Notes under the pieces: generated by a model
What the model saw: the letters and a program-made list of their open reading frames with translations, nothing else
Databases searched by the model: none
What the model was told of the DNA's origin: nothing
Shown: positions 55,948-64,000 of the stretch, in pieces
Position numbering within the stretch: position 1 is the first letter of the stretch
Layout of the letters: each line of letters begins with the position of its first letter
Made by a program: the position numbers and the translations under genes
NCBI RefSeq assembly: GCF_001592365.1
Contig: NZ_BCWU01000001.1
Location: 682,001-746,000, forward strand
Source: Gordonia hydrophobica NBRC 16057
GTDB taxonomy: Bacteria; Actinomycetota; Actinomycetes; Mycobacteriales; Mycobacteriaceae
Reading direction: 5' to 3'
Length of the DNA: 64,000 nt

Positions 55948-56787
55948 TCACTCGTCCAGGGCAGCTCGCGCCCGGTCGACGGCGGACTGGGCCGCCTGTC
56001 GTGTCCGATCCGCGTGCGCCCGCGTCGTCTTCGCGTCGTCTTCGGCGTGACGCAGGTCCTGCAGGTGCGCCTGTGCTTCGGCGAGCTCAGCCTGCAATCG
56101 GTCGACGCGTTCCTCCCCGGCCAGTCGGTCGCTCCTGGCCTGATGGAGCGAGTCCTGTGTCTGTGCGACGTGGTTCTCGGCCTCGTCGAGGAGTGCCTGC
56201 GCGTCGTCGAGCGCCGCGCGGAGCAGGCGTTGCTGTTCGACGGTGCCGGGTGCGCGCTCCGTTGAGGCCCCGCCGTCGATCACCCGCAGGCCTGCCCGGC
56301 CGACGGCCTCCTCGCTGCCGCCGAAGCCCGCATGCTGCACGGCGCTGATGACCCGCCCCAACCGCACTTGCTCACCGAACTGCGGATCGGCCATCGCCGC
56401 GCCCAGGGTCTGGCCAACTTCCCGCGAGGAGTTCTCGCTCAGCGTCCGCCCGTGGTCGGCGGCGAGCGCCGCGGCACGTCTGGTCAGACCGCGCACCACC
56501 TGTTGACGTTGTTTATCGAGGCTGCGCAGCTGGTCGGCGGACAGTGCGCGTTGGGCCTCCCGGAGCGCGTCCCCGACCTCCAGCAGCGCCGCCAGGTCGT
56601 CGGCCGATTCCCGGGCCAGCACGTTCACCGCCCACCCGACCATCGTCGGCTTGCGCAAGAGACCGATCTCGCGCGCCAGCTCCCGATCGCCGTCGGCCCG
56701 TGCCTGCGCGACCCGCTCGGAGCGGACGGCCACGAAATCTGCGGGATCCAGACCGTACAGTTCGTCGGCCACCTCGTCGATGTCCAT
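55948..56787 (-). CDS. Coiled-coil protein of unknown function
   Basis: A 279-residue soluble protein. The N-terminal half starts MDIDEVADELYGLDPADFVA and is helical (LARESADDLAALLEVGDALREAQ). The C-terminal 95 residues (from about residue 185) are a long coiled coil rich in Ala, Gln, Glu and Arg (ALLDEAENHVAQTQDSL, RLQAELAEAQAHLQDL). I recognise the N-terminal pattern from uncharacterised actinobacterial proteins but cannot name a function. The ATG has GGAAGGA just upstream. It is divergent from glbN across 119 bp. Confidence 0.82.
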   Translation of the reverse strand: MDIDEVADELYGLDPADFVAVRSERVAQARADGDRELAREIGLLRKPTMVGWAVNVLARESADDLAALLEVGDALREAQRALSADQLRSLDKQRQQVVRGLTRRAAALAADHGRTLSENSSREVGQTLGAAMADPQFGEQVRLGRVISAVQHAGFGGSEEAVGRAGLRVIDGGASTERAPGTVEQQRLLRAALDDAQALLDEAENHVAQTQDSLHQARSDRLAGEERVDRLQAELAEAQAHLQDLRHAEDDAKTTRAHADRTRQAAQSAVDRARAALDE

Positions 56788-56906
56788 GCCGTCCTTCCCG
56801 CCACCCCCACTTCTCACACGGTGTCGTCGACGGCCGTGAGGTTGGTTTCATCCACTGTTGAAGCCCGACGCCGTCGCCTGTTACACGGTCCGTGCAGTCT
56901 AGGCCC

Positions 56907-57278
56907 ATGACAATTTATGACACCATCGGCGGAGCCCCCGCCGTCGCAGCAGCCGTCGACGACTTCTACGTTCGCGTCACCTCAGATCCGGAACTCGCCG
57001 GCTATTTCGAGGGCACCGACATGAGGAAGCTGAAGTCCCACCAGCGCACCTTCATCGCCGCGGCGATCGGTGGTCCCGAGAAGTACGTCGGCAAGTCGAT
57101 GGCGCAGGCGCATGCGCGACTGAACATCGTCCCGTCGCACTTCGACCTGGTAGTGGGACATCTCGTCGACACCCTCGCCTCGCTCGGTGTGCCCGAGCAC
57201 GTCATCGGTCAGATCGGCGCCACCCTCGCGCCGCTGAAAGACGAGATCGCCCCGGGTCCCTCTACCCAAGCGGGGTAG
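56907..57278 (+). CDS. glbN: Group 1 truncated hemoglobin
   Basis: A 123-residue truncated (2-on-2) globin. The B10 tyrosine (Tyr21 in VDDFYVRV) and proximal F8 histidine (His69 in MAQAHARLNI) are both present, as are the IYDTIGG start and the glycine motif IGGPEKYVG. The pattern matches trHbN of mycobacteria, which binds O2 and detoxifies nitric oxide by dioxygenation. ATG 56907 is chosen over a start 15 bases upstream because the family begins MTIYD. It is convergent with an SDR remnant. Confidence 0.95.
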   Translation: MTIYDTIGGAPAVAAAVDDFYVRVTSDPELAGYFEGTDMRKLKSHQRTFIAAAIGGPEKYVGKSMAQAHARLNIVPSHFDLVVGHLVDTLASLGVPEHVIGQIGATLAPLKDEIAPGPSTQAG

Positions 57279-57537
57279 TCGCGACGTGATCCGGCGGGTC
57301 GAGGAAGAAGTCGTACTCCAGCGGATCCGTCCCGCCGTACGGCGACAGGTCGTCGACGCCTGCCAACCGCACCAGGTTGGCATCGATGAAGCACTGCCCG
57401 GTGACGTCGGTGGGCCGCGCCGCCAGGACCGCGGCGGCGGTCGCAATCGTCGTCTCGGGCCACAGGCAGTTGCAGGCGATGCCGTCGTCGGCCCACTCGG
57501 CGGCGAATCCCATGGTCAGGAGCGACATCCCGTCCAT
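57262..57537 (-). pseudogene. C-terminal remnant of a short-chain dehydrogenase
   Basis: A 91-codon frame whose translation (MSLLTMGFAAEWADDGIACN, LWPETTIATAAAVLA, TGQCFIDANLV, ending with a DFFLDPP tail) matches the last third of HSDL2-type short-chain dehydrogenases. The nucleotide-binding half and the active-site Tyr-x3-Lys are missing. The preserved part begins at the GMSL motif that normally follows the catalytic lysine, 7 bases after the PucR stop, so the upstream part was lost by deletion. It overlaps the end of glbN by 17 bases on the opposite strand. It could still be translated but cannot be a working dehydrogenase. Confidence 0.75.
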
Positions 57538-57544
57538 TCTGAGG

Positions 57545-58777
57545 TCAGCGCTGCCGAAGGTGTGCGCAGAGGAACTCGCACGCGGTCAGCGCAAGACTGA
57601 GGTCGAGGCGGTCGCGATGAGCGCCGATCGTGGTGAGCGCCTTGTCGATTCGATACTTGACGGTGTTGCGGTGCAGGTTGAGGTGCTCCGCGGTGCGGAG
57701 ATGGCTGTCGCCGGTCGCGAGGTAGACGGCGAGCGTCTCGCGGAGCGGCGCCATGGCGGGGGAGTCGGCGGCGAGATCGCCGAGGACCTCGCGGACCCAG
57801 GTCGCCGTCGCGTCGAGATCGTGGGCGAGCAGAGAGGCGACGGCCACACCGCGGTCGTCGTACCGGACCCGCGCTCCCGTCGGACTCCTGGGCGTCGAGG
57901 CGATGGTGAACGCGGCCAGCGCTTGATCGTGACTGCGACGGAAGCCGTGAATTCCGGGGATCGCCTGGCCCACGGCGGCGCGGACGCCGGCAGGCAGATC
58001 GCCGAACATGGCGTGTGCGGCCGCGGGGACCTCGCCGCGAAACGGCACCCAGGCCCAGACCGTCAGCCTGTCGACCGGAACCACCAGCGGCGGACCGTCC
58101 GACACCGCCGCGACCGCACTCCGGCGCGCGACCCGGTCCAGTTCGCCGAGTTCGCTGTGCGAGTCGTCGTCGAGCCAGAGCACCGCCGAGATGTGCGTTC
58201 GGTCGAGCCAGTAACCGGTGGCGCCTTCGAATTGTCCGGCCGACGCGTCGGACGCGGCGAGCAGGCTGTGGACGGTGGTGGTCAGCGCGGTGCCGTGGAC
58301 GCCCGCCCAGCGTTGCCGCTCCTTCTCGTACGCCTCGAAGACCACCCCGGTGATCCAGTCGATGTACGAGTACACGGTCGCTGCGAGGTACTTGGTGAGC
58401 TCGGTGCTCTCGGGGACGTCCAGACCCATGTCGGCGACCTCGCTGTAGATCACCTGCAGCACTACGTTCTGCCCCATGTGGTACGCCCGAACGAGGGAGT
58501 TCGACGGGATGTCGCGCTGGGCCAGGCGGAGCGCGTACTCGATGGCGCCGGTCGGTGCCTGCAGGTTGCTCAGCGGAATGTCGTTCGACAGCAGATCGAT
58601 GATGTTCGTGACGTTGCCGCGCACACTGGCGGAGAGCATGTCGAGCAGCGCCGGATCGCCGTCGAGTTGGTGGATGCCTCGCGCCAGTGTGGTCGTCACA
58701 TCGTCGGAGAGACCGACGACGTCCTCGCGCAGTCGACGCCCGACGACGCCCGCGCGGGCACGCAACTCATCGCTCAC
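57545..58777 (-). CDS. PucR-family transcriptional regulator
   Basis: A 410-residue regulator with the PucR C-terminal helix-turn-helix (about 340-400: DSHLRTAEHLNLHRNTVKYR) and the GGDEF-like/CdaR region before it (RLTVWAWVPF, VRAAVGQAIPGIHGFRRS). The N-terminal 170 residues are a helical sensor-like region. The GTG start overlaps the stop of the oxidoreductase gene upstream (GTGA). It is the last intact gene of a minus-strand operon, so it probably autoregulates the lipid-type genes ahead of it. Confidence 0.9.
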   Translation of the reverse strand: MSDELRARAGVVGRRLREDVVGLSDDVTTTLARGIHQLDGDPALLDMLSASVRGNVTNIIDLLSNDIPLSNLQAPTGAIEYALRLAQRDIPSNSLVRAYHMGQNVVLQVIYSEVADMGLDVPESTELTKYLAATVYSYIDWITGVVFEAYEKERQRWAGVHGTALTTTVHSLLAASDASAGQFEGATGYWLDRTHISAVLWLDDDSHSELGELDRVARRSAVAAVSDGPPLVVPVDRLTVWAWVPFRGEVPAAAHAMFGDLPAGVRAAVGQAIPGIHGFRRSHDQALAAFTIASTPRSPTGARVRYDDRGVAVASLLAHDLDATATWVREVLGDLAADSPAMAPLRETLAVYLATGDSHLRTAEHLNLHRNTVKYRIDKALTTIGAHRDRLDLSLALTACEFLCAHLRQR

Positions 58778-60207
58778 CGTGCCGCACCGCCTGACTTCCG
58801 AAGGCGACGGAGCGCGGACTCGGCCGCGTGGTATCCGCACAGGCCGTGAACGCCCGGGCCGGGCGGCGCCGACTGCGAGCACAGATACACCCCGTCGACG
58901 CCGGTGAAATACGGGTCCACAGCGGTACGTGGGCGCAGGAGGAGTTGCAGACCGTCGTTGCCGCCGCCCATGATGTCGCCCGCGGCGTAATTCAGGTTGT
59001 AGTTCGCCATCTGCGGAACGGTGGTGGTCCGCGTGCCGACGATGATGTCGCGGAAGCCGGGCGCGAACCGCTCGATCTGTCGGATCACGGTGTCGGTCGC
59101 ATCGCCCCGGTACCCGGCGGGTGCGTGCGCGTACGACCAGATCGGATTGATCCCGCCTGTGCTCCGGGTCGGGTCGGCCAGATACTGCTGCCCGACGAGC
59201 ACGAACGGATTCGTCGACATGACGCCCCGGGCGCGGAGCTTCTCCGACCGACGGATCTCCTCGAACGTCCCGCCGAGGTGCACGGTCCCGGCGCGAGCGC
59301 ATTCGGGATTGCGCCACGGGATGTCGCCGCGGACCGCGAAGTCGACCTTGAAGGCCGCCGACCCGACGCGGTACCGCTCGTACGACCGCCGGATGCGCGA
59401 CGGCATCAGATCCCCGTACAGCGTGACCGCCTGAGCGGGCGACAGGTCCAGGAGTACGATGTCAGCGTCGGGGATCTGCCGACGCGAGGTGACCGGAACG
59501 CCGGTGGTGATGGTGCCGCCGTGCGCCGCGACTGCACGTCCGACGGCCGCGGTGATCGCGCCCGAACCGCCCTCGGCGACGGGCCAGCCGTACCGATGTC
59601 CGCTCGCGGCGATCATCAGTCCCAGCGAGGCCGTCAGCGGACGGTCGAAGTCGGTGTAGACGTGCGCTGCGACGCCCGCGTAGAGGGCGCGCGCCGCCGG
59701 TGTGCGAAAGACTTTGGCCAGTACCGAGACCGGAAGCAGCGCGCGCGGGCCGAAGGCGGCGAGCTTGATCGGGTGCGCGGGGACGTTGACGATCGGCCGC
59801 AGCAGGTCGTGCCCGAGGTCGTCGAAGTTGCGAGCGAGGTCGCCGAACAGCCCGCGCCATCGGGCGCCGTCGACGCCGAGGCCGGCCACCGTGGTGTCGA
59901 TCGACTGGTGGAGCACCCCGACCTCGCCCGAATCGAGCGGGTGGGCGCAGTCGATCTCCGGCCACTTCCAGGTGAGGCCGTAGCTCGCCAGGTCGACGTC
60001 GGCCCAGAACGGCGAACCGACGCCCATCGGATGGAACGCGGAGCAGAGATCATGCACCACACCGGGTTCCAGGAGCTCGGCCGACCGAGCGCCGCCACCG
60101 ATCTCGTCGGCGGCCTCGAGGATCTCCACGTCGACGCCGCTGCGTGCCAGGTGCAGGGCGGCGGCGAGCCCGTTGGGCCCGCCGCCGACCACGACTGCCG
60201 TCGTCAT
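58774..60207 (-). CDS. Phytoene desaturase-like FAD oxidoreductase
   Basis: A 477-residue flavoprotein. The FAD-binding motif is VVVGGGPNGLAAALHLA at 5-21, followed by an acidic ILEAADEIGGGARS. The C-terminal SAPPGPGVHGLCGYHAAESAL is the second FAD-binding region of carotenoid desaturase/isomerase-type enzymes. In Mycobacteriales this subfamily is common and usually not carotenogenic; the substrate is unknown. It starts with no gap after the DUF3556 gene stop and overlaps the PucR start, so three genes are tightly coupled. Confidence 0.9.
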   Translation of the reverse strand: MTTAVVVGGGPNGLAAALHLARSGVDVEILEAADEIGGGARSAELLEPGVVHDLCSAFHPMGVGSPFWADVDLASYGLTWKWPEIDCAHPLDSGEVGVLHQSIDTTVAGLGVDGARWRGLFGDLARNFDDLGHDLLRPIVNVPAHPIKLAAFGPRALLPVSVLAKVFRTPAARALYAGVAAHVYTDFDRPLTASLGLMIAASGHRYGWPVAEGGSGAITAAVGRAVAAHGGTITTGVPVTSRRQIPDADIVLLDLSPAQAVTLYGDLMPSRIRRSYERYRVGSAAFKVDFAVRGDIPWRNPECARAGTVHLGGTFEEIRRSEKLRARGVMSTNPFVLVGQQYLADPTRSTGGINPIWSYAHAPAGYRGDATDTVIRQIERFAPGFRDIIVGTRTTTVPQMANYNLNYAAGDIMGGGNDGLQLLLRPRTAVDPYFTGVDGVYLCSQSAPPGPGVHGLCGYHAAESALRRLRKSGGAAR

Positions 60208-62091
60208 TTACTCGCCGGCTTCCGCGGTGGCCGGCACCCCGACGGTGAAATCACCGGTGCGGGGAGCTGTCGTTCTCACGCTGTCAGCCTGGTCCACCGC
60301 GGTGTAGGCGTCAATGCCCGACCGACCGTTGCCGAAGTCGCGGCGCCAGGTGACGTCGATCGAGATGGGCCCGTCGGGCAGCCACGGCTGGGTGTCGACC
60401 GCCTCGCGGACGTTCCAGCGGCCGCGCTCCACGACGCCGAGTGCGGCGTCCATGATCAGGTAGTCCTGCGTGCCGCGATGAATCGGCTGCGATTCGACCC
60501 AGACCACGGTGAACTCGCCGGGCTCGAACTGGCAGCGACGCTGGAGCGCCTCGATCATCCGGGTGTCGTGCAGGTGTCCGTCACCGAAGTTGAAGGCGAC
60601 GAGCGAGTTGCACGCGAACTCCGCCTCACGCAGCGTGTAGGAGTTCAGCCGGTCGTCGCCCAGGTGACGCATCTGCACCGAGAACAGCCCGCGACCCTGG
60701 CTGTGCATGGAACGCCACGCCATCATCTGGTGCATGACGACGTCGGCGACGTCTTCGGGGAAATCGGCCATCAACTGCGTCTTGGTGTTGAGCGAGCCGC
60801 GCACCACGTGCTGGTTGAGCTTCTCCTCGGCGCCCGGGGCGAAGGCCCACGACGCCGAGGCCCAGTTGCCCGCGTACTGCCGCATGGAGGGCAGGAACGA
60901 GACGAGGTCGGGGCGCAGATTGCCGAGCACCGGGAAGAACAACAGCCCGGCCACGATCAGGCCCAGCACCCACGGCATCGTGGTGTCGGTGACCGCGTAG
61001 CCGTCCCAGGCGGGGAAGCCCCAGAACAGGAACACCGTGGTGAAGGCGAACAGCACGTTCCATTCCAGGGGAACGGCGAGCGGGAACGTGGAGAAGATGA
61101 ACGCGTGGAAGGCGACCATCAGGACGACGGCCAGCAGCGTCAGCGTGCGGTTGGTGGAGAACAGCAGCACCAGCGGCGCACCGACCTCGACGAGCGTGCC
61201 CAAGATGTGTCCGGTGCCGCTCGCCAGCTTCGACGTCCGCATGTCGTCGGGGAACGAGCGGTAGTTCAACCGCTTGAGAACCTTGCTCCCGAGCCACGGG
61301 GTGTTCGAGAGCATCGGCGGGATGACGCTGGAGAAGTGGTGACCGAGCTTCGAGATGCCCGCACCGATCCAGACGACGACGATCAGGAGTTTCAGCGCGA
61401 GAATCATGTCGACGAACGGCAGGACGGTGAAGAAGAGGACGGCGGGCAGGTACTGTTCGGCCCGCGCAGCGATGAACGGGACCTTGTCGCGGAGGCCGAG
61501 GATCACCATCATCACCAGGTAGGGGATCAGGACGGTCGGGTTCACCAGACCGTGGTTGCCTGCCACCATGTCGTCGATCGACGCCGTGTGGACCGCGGGC
61601 AGGACGAGCGCGATGATCAGATTGACGACGATCGCGGCGTACAGCACGACGTCGAACACCGTGCGCGAGTCGCCCCTGGTGAACGGAACCCTGTCGGGCC
61701 ACGGTGGCAGGCGGATGGTCTGTGGACGCAGCCAGAACAGGAGGCCGCCGGTCATCGGTTTGAAGTGTCCGGCGAGCGGACCCCACGAACCGCCGAAACC
61801 GATGGTCTCGAGCAGCACGGTCCACAGCACCAGTTTCTGGTAGACGATGGGCTCGTTCCACCACTCGGAGACGGCCAGCGGGTTCAGACCCGCCGTGAGG
61901 GTGGCGATGCTGACGCCCGCGGCGATGTAGACGACGAGGACCTTCGCCAGGTAGATGAGGTGAACCATCTTCTGTGTGCCGAAGCCGTACTCGGCCCAGT
62001 GCGCGCCGAGCACGCGCAGGCGTTCCATGAACGGCTTCTGCAGAAACGTCGCGGGGTCGACCGGCGGGAAATCCGGTTGGGTGAGGCCCAT
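60208..62091 (-). CDS. DUF3556 multi-spanning membrane protein
   Basis: A 627-residue protein starting MGLTQPDFPPVDPATFLQKP, the hallmark of the DUF3556 family of Mycobacteriales. It has about eight or nine hydrophobic segments between residues 45 and 400 (for example LIYLAKVLVVYIAAGVSIA, LLFFPVLGNL) and a soluble C-terminal domain of about 200 residues. The membrane part resembles HTTM/vitamin K carboxylase-like helical bundles, though that link is tentative. No biochemical function is known. Neighbours (acyl-CoA ligase, oxidoreductase) suggest a lipid-related role. Confidence 0.88.
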   Translation of the reverse strand: MGLTQPDFPPVDPATFLQKPFMERLRVLGAHWAEYGFGTQKMVHLIYLAKVLVVYIAAGVSIATLTAGLNPLAVSEWWNEPIVYQKLVLWTVLLETIGFGGSWGPLAGHFKPMTGGLLFWLRPQTIRLPPWPDRVPFTRGDSRTVFDVVLYAAIVVNLIIALVLPAVHTASIDDMVAGNHGLVNPTVLIPYLVMMVILGLRDKVPFIAARAEQYLPAVLFFTVLPFVDMILALKLLIVVVWIGAGISKLGHHFSSVIPPMLSNTPWLGSKVLKRLNYRSFPDDMRTSKLASGTGHILGTLVEVGAPLVLLFSTNRTLTLLAVVLMVAFHAFIFSTFPLAVPLEWNVLFAFTTVFLFWGFPAWDGYAVTDTTMPWVLGLIVAGLLFFPVLGNLRPDLVSFLPSMRQYAGNWASASWAFAPGAEEKLNQHVVRGSLNTKTQLMADFPEDVADVVMHQMMAWRSMHSQGRGLFSVQMRHLGDDRLNSYTLREAEFACNSLVAFNFGDGHLHDTRMIEALQRRCQFEPGEFTVVWVESQPIHRGTQDYLIMDAALGVVERGRWNVREAVDTQPWLPDGPISIDVTWRRDFGNGRSGIDAYTAVDQADSVRTTAPRTGDFTVGVPATAEAGE

Positions 62092-62177
62092 GATTGACTC
62101 CAATCGGGGAAGGGTGGGCAGGGCGAATCTGGCGGACTCCGCCGGGGCGGTGCCGCTTGGATGGAGGAGGGTGACGG

Positions 62178-63626
62178 TCAGCCCGTGACGAGATCGCGTC
62201 GCAGAGCGGGCTTGTCGATCTTGCCGACCGGGTTGCGGGGAAGATCGTCGAGCAGGTGAATAGCGGTGGGGCGCTTGACACGAGCGAGTCGGGTGAGCAG
62301 GTGCTCGGCGAGTTCGTCGGCGTCCGCGGTGGCACCGGGGTGCCGCACCACGTACGCGACGGGGACCTCGCCGTACAGCTCGTGCGGGGCGCCGACGACC
62401 GCGCATTCGAGAACGGCCGGATGCGTGGCGAGCGCGGCCTCGATCTCCTTGGGGTAGAGGTTCTCGCCGCCGCGGATGATCATGTCCTTGATGCGGTCGA
62501 CCAGTGTCAGGTAGCCGTCGTCGTCGAGCCGTCCGACGTCACCGGTGTGCAGGCGACCGTCGACGATGGTCGCGGCGGTCTCTTCCGGGCGGTTCAGGTA
62601 GCCCTGCATCACGCTCGGTCCACTGATGACGACTTCGCCGATCTCGCCGGTGGGAGCCTCGGTGCCGTCCGGGGTGACGATCGTGATCGTCTGACCGGGA
62701 AGTGCTGGGCCGACGGTGCCGAGCTTGCGCTCGCCGTTCAGCGGGTTGCAGGCCGACGCGCACGTGCCCTCGGTGAGGCCGTAACCCTCGAGGATGGGGA
62801 ATGGAAACCGCTCCTGGGCCAGGTTCAACAGCTCGCGGGAGATCGGTGCGGCGCCGCAGATCGCTGCACGCACCGACGAGAGGTCGGCGTCGACGGCGTC
62901 GGGCGAGGAGACGAGCAGCGCGTAGATGGTCGGGACGCCCGAGAAGTAGGTCGGACGCAGGGTGGCGACGTCGGTGAAGAAGCGGCTGACCGAGAACTGA
63001 CCGGTGACGCTGACCTGCCCGCCCGCGATGAACGGCGCGAGCACCGACACGCAGATCGCATTGACGTGGAACAGCGGCAGGATCAGGAGCGCGTGGTCGG
63101 CCGGGGTCAGATTCAGGATCGACACCATGCTCGACGCCATGAACCGCAGGTTGGCGTGACTCAGGCGGACGCCCTTGGGACGGCCGGTGGAGCCGGAGGT
63201 GTAGATCAGCAGTGCGATGGTGTCGTCGGACGGCGCCGTCGGCGCCGTCCATCCGGTGGTCGCCACAGTCGCGAGGTCGGCCACGTCGAGGACCTTGCGA
63301 TCACCGATCGGGCGGTCGCCGACGATGAGCGCCGCGTTCGCGTCGTCGAGCTGGTAGCCGGCCTCGTCGGCGGTGAACGCCGGGTTGACCGGGGTGGCCG
63401 TCGCGCCGATCCGCCAGGCGGCGGCCATCACCAGGATCAGCTCGGCGCGGTTCGGGAGCACCGCTGCGACGACGTCGCCGGCTCCGATTCCCCCGAGCGC
63501 GAACTGCTCGGCGACGGCATCCACGCGTTCGGCGAACCGAGCGTACGAGTACGCGTCGTCATCGTCCCGAATGCAGGGGGCTTCTCCTCGGACGGCGTTG
63601 TCCCAGGGGAAGTACGATGCGGCCAT
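62178..63626 (-). CDS. Acyl-CoA ligase (AMP-dependent synthetase)
   Basis: A 482-residue ANL-superfamily enzyme that activates a carboxylic acid through an acyl-AMP to acyl-CoA. Motifs: LLIYTSGSTGRPKGVRLSH (P-loop, about 140-158), GYGLTEGTCAS, HTGDVGRLDDDGYL, RIKDMIIRGGENLYPKEIE and the catalytic Lys in PRNPVGKIDK. It belongs to the fatty-acid or aromatic-acid branch; chain length cannot be told. ATG 63626 has AAGGAAAGG 8 bases upstream; a GTG 9 bases earlier is less likely. It leads the operon to the DUF3556, oxidoreductase and PucR genes. Confidence 0.93.
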   Translation of the reverse strand: MAASYFPWDNAVRGEAPCIRDDDDAYSYARFAERVDAVAEQFALGGIGAGDVVAAVLPNRAELILVMAAAWRIGATATPVNPAFTADEAGYQLDDANAALIVGDRPIGDRKVLDVADLATVATTGWTAPTAPSDDTIALLIYTSGSTGRPKGVRLSHANLRFMASSMVSILNLTPADHALLILPLFHVNAICVSVLAPFIAGGQVSVTGQFSVSRFFTDVATLRPTYFSGVPTIYALLVSSPDAVDADLSSVRAAICGAAPISRELLNLAQERFPFPILEGYGLTEGTCASACNPLNGERKLGTVGPALPGQTITIVTPDGTEAPTGEIGEVVISGPSVMQGYLNRPEETAATIVDGRLHTGDVGRLDDDGYLTLVDRIKDMIIRGGENLYPKEIEAALATHPAVLECAVVGAPHELYGEVPVAYVVRHPGATADADELAEHLLTRLARVKRPTAIHLLDDLPRNPVGKIDKPALRRDLVTG

Positions 63627-63760
63627 GTGAATCACCTTTCCTTGATGCTGTGAGTCACAACACTAAGGAAGGGTGAAGGGGAGCACTACGGCCTGCGAGG
63701 CCAGACTTCCGAGTGCGGTTTGTGCACTGAGCACAATGGCGCTCGGCGGCGGGCTCGTCG

Positions 63761-64000
63761 TCAGGCGCGGACGATGTTCGTGCCGTCGACGCGGATCGCG
63801 ACCTTGGTCAATGAGCGTTCGGCGGGGCCCTGAGCGACGGTGCCGTCGAGGTGGAAACGGCTTCCGTGACAGGGGCATTCGATCGCCGAGCCGGCGACCT
63901 CCGACAGCGCGCAACCGGCGTGCGTGCATTCGGCGGTGAACGCCTCGTAGGTGCCCGCGGTGGGCTGGGTGAGGACCACGCCCGCGGTGATCACTCCGCT
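63761..64000 (-). CDS. Rieske [2Fe-2S] protein, C-terminal part
   Basis: The last 79 codons of a minus-strand gene that continues beyond the right edge. The iron-sulfur ligands are complete: CTHAGC and CPCHGS, with two Cys and two His. Spacing is that of small Rieske proteins of the exported (Tat) type such as those ending in SRFHLDG and VAIRVDG; the signal region is outside the window. Probable electron carrier. A promoter region of 134 bp (63627-63760) separates it from the acyl-CoA ligase. Confidence 0.9.
   Translation of the reverse strand, partial: SGVITAGVVLTQPTAGTYEAFTAECTHAGCALSEVAGSAIECPCHGSRFHLDGTVAQGPAERSLTKVAIRVDGTNIVRA

Overview
The window is high-GC, gene-dense DNA from an actinobacterium of the order Mycobacteriales, most likely Gordonia or a close relative. 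Three things point there. The housekeeping order trpC-trpB-trpA-lgt-pyk-tesB, tRNA-Leu, pdtaR, polA, rpsA, coaE matches the Mycobacterium tuberculosis Rv1611-Rv1631 region. Many genes start with GTG. CoaE has a GrpB-like C-terminal extension, as in mycobacteria. The genus is an inference; no database search was possible.

Layout. 1-6511 (minus strand): five genes joined by 4-base stop/start overlaps: SWIM zinc finger, DUF5691-like, MoxR AAA+ ATPase, DUF5682-like and a VWA protein that runs off the left edge. 6680-14543 (plus): tryptophan synthesis, lgt with a very long acidic tail, pyruvate kinase and an acyl-CoA thioesterase. 14550-17347 (minus): cutC and a secreted CocE-type hydrolase. 17540-30311: tRNA-Leu(CAA), the ANTAR regulator PdtaR, polA with a SPOR-like protein and an isocitrate/isopropylmalate-type dehydrogenase, a polar amino acid ABC transporter, three small minus-strand genes, and rpsA.

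30312-49500 lies between rpsA and coaE and looks like accessory material. It holds a zinc metallochaperone (aztD) behind a Zur-like box, a DUF1361 membrane protein, pyruvate carboxylase, and a gene set for meta-cleavage of 3-hydroxyanthranilate. That set covers ring opening (nbaC), decarboxylation (nbaD), semialdehyde oxidation (nbaE), deamination plus second decarboxylation (one fused reading frame), and hydration, aldol cleavage and acetaldehyde oxidation (mhpD, mhpE, mhpF). It comes with an MHS-type transporter and LysR, PadR and IclR regulators. An arylformamidase-like hydrolase beside the LysR gene suggests the feed is tryptophan via kynurenine, but no dioxygenase, kynureninase or 3-monooxygenase is present here.

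49500-64000: a 166-bp hairpin-type (MITE-like) element supplies the stop codon of coaE. Next come a SWIM/SNF2 helicase pair divergent from a TetR gene with a clear operator, an LppU-like and a DUF402 protein, a large repeat array in mirrored orientation, a truncated hemoglobin, and a minus-strand lipid-type cluster (acyl-CoA ligase, DUF3556 membrane protein, phytoene desaturase-like oxidoreductase, PucR regulator) ending in an SDR gene remnant. A Rieske protein is cut by the right edge.

The points most worth a second look are the MoxR/VWA/SWIM five-gene module, the decarboxylase-deaminase fusion, the two arrays of one repeat family, and the palindromic element at coaE.
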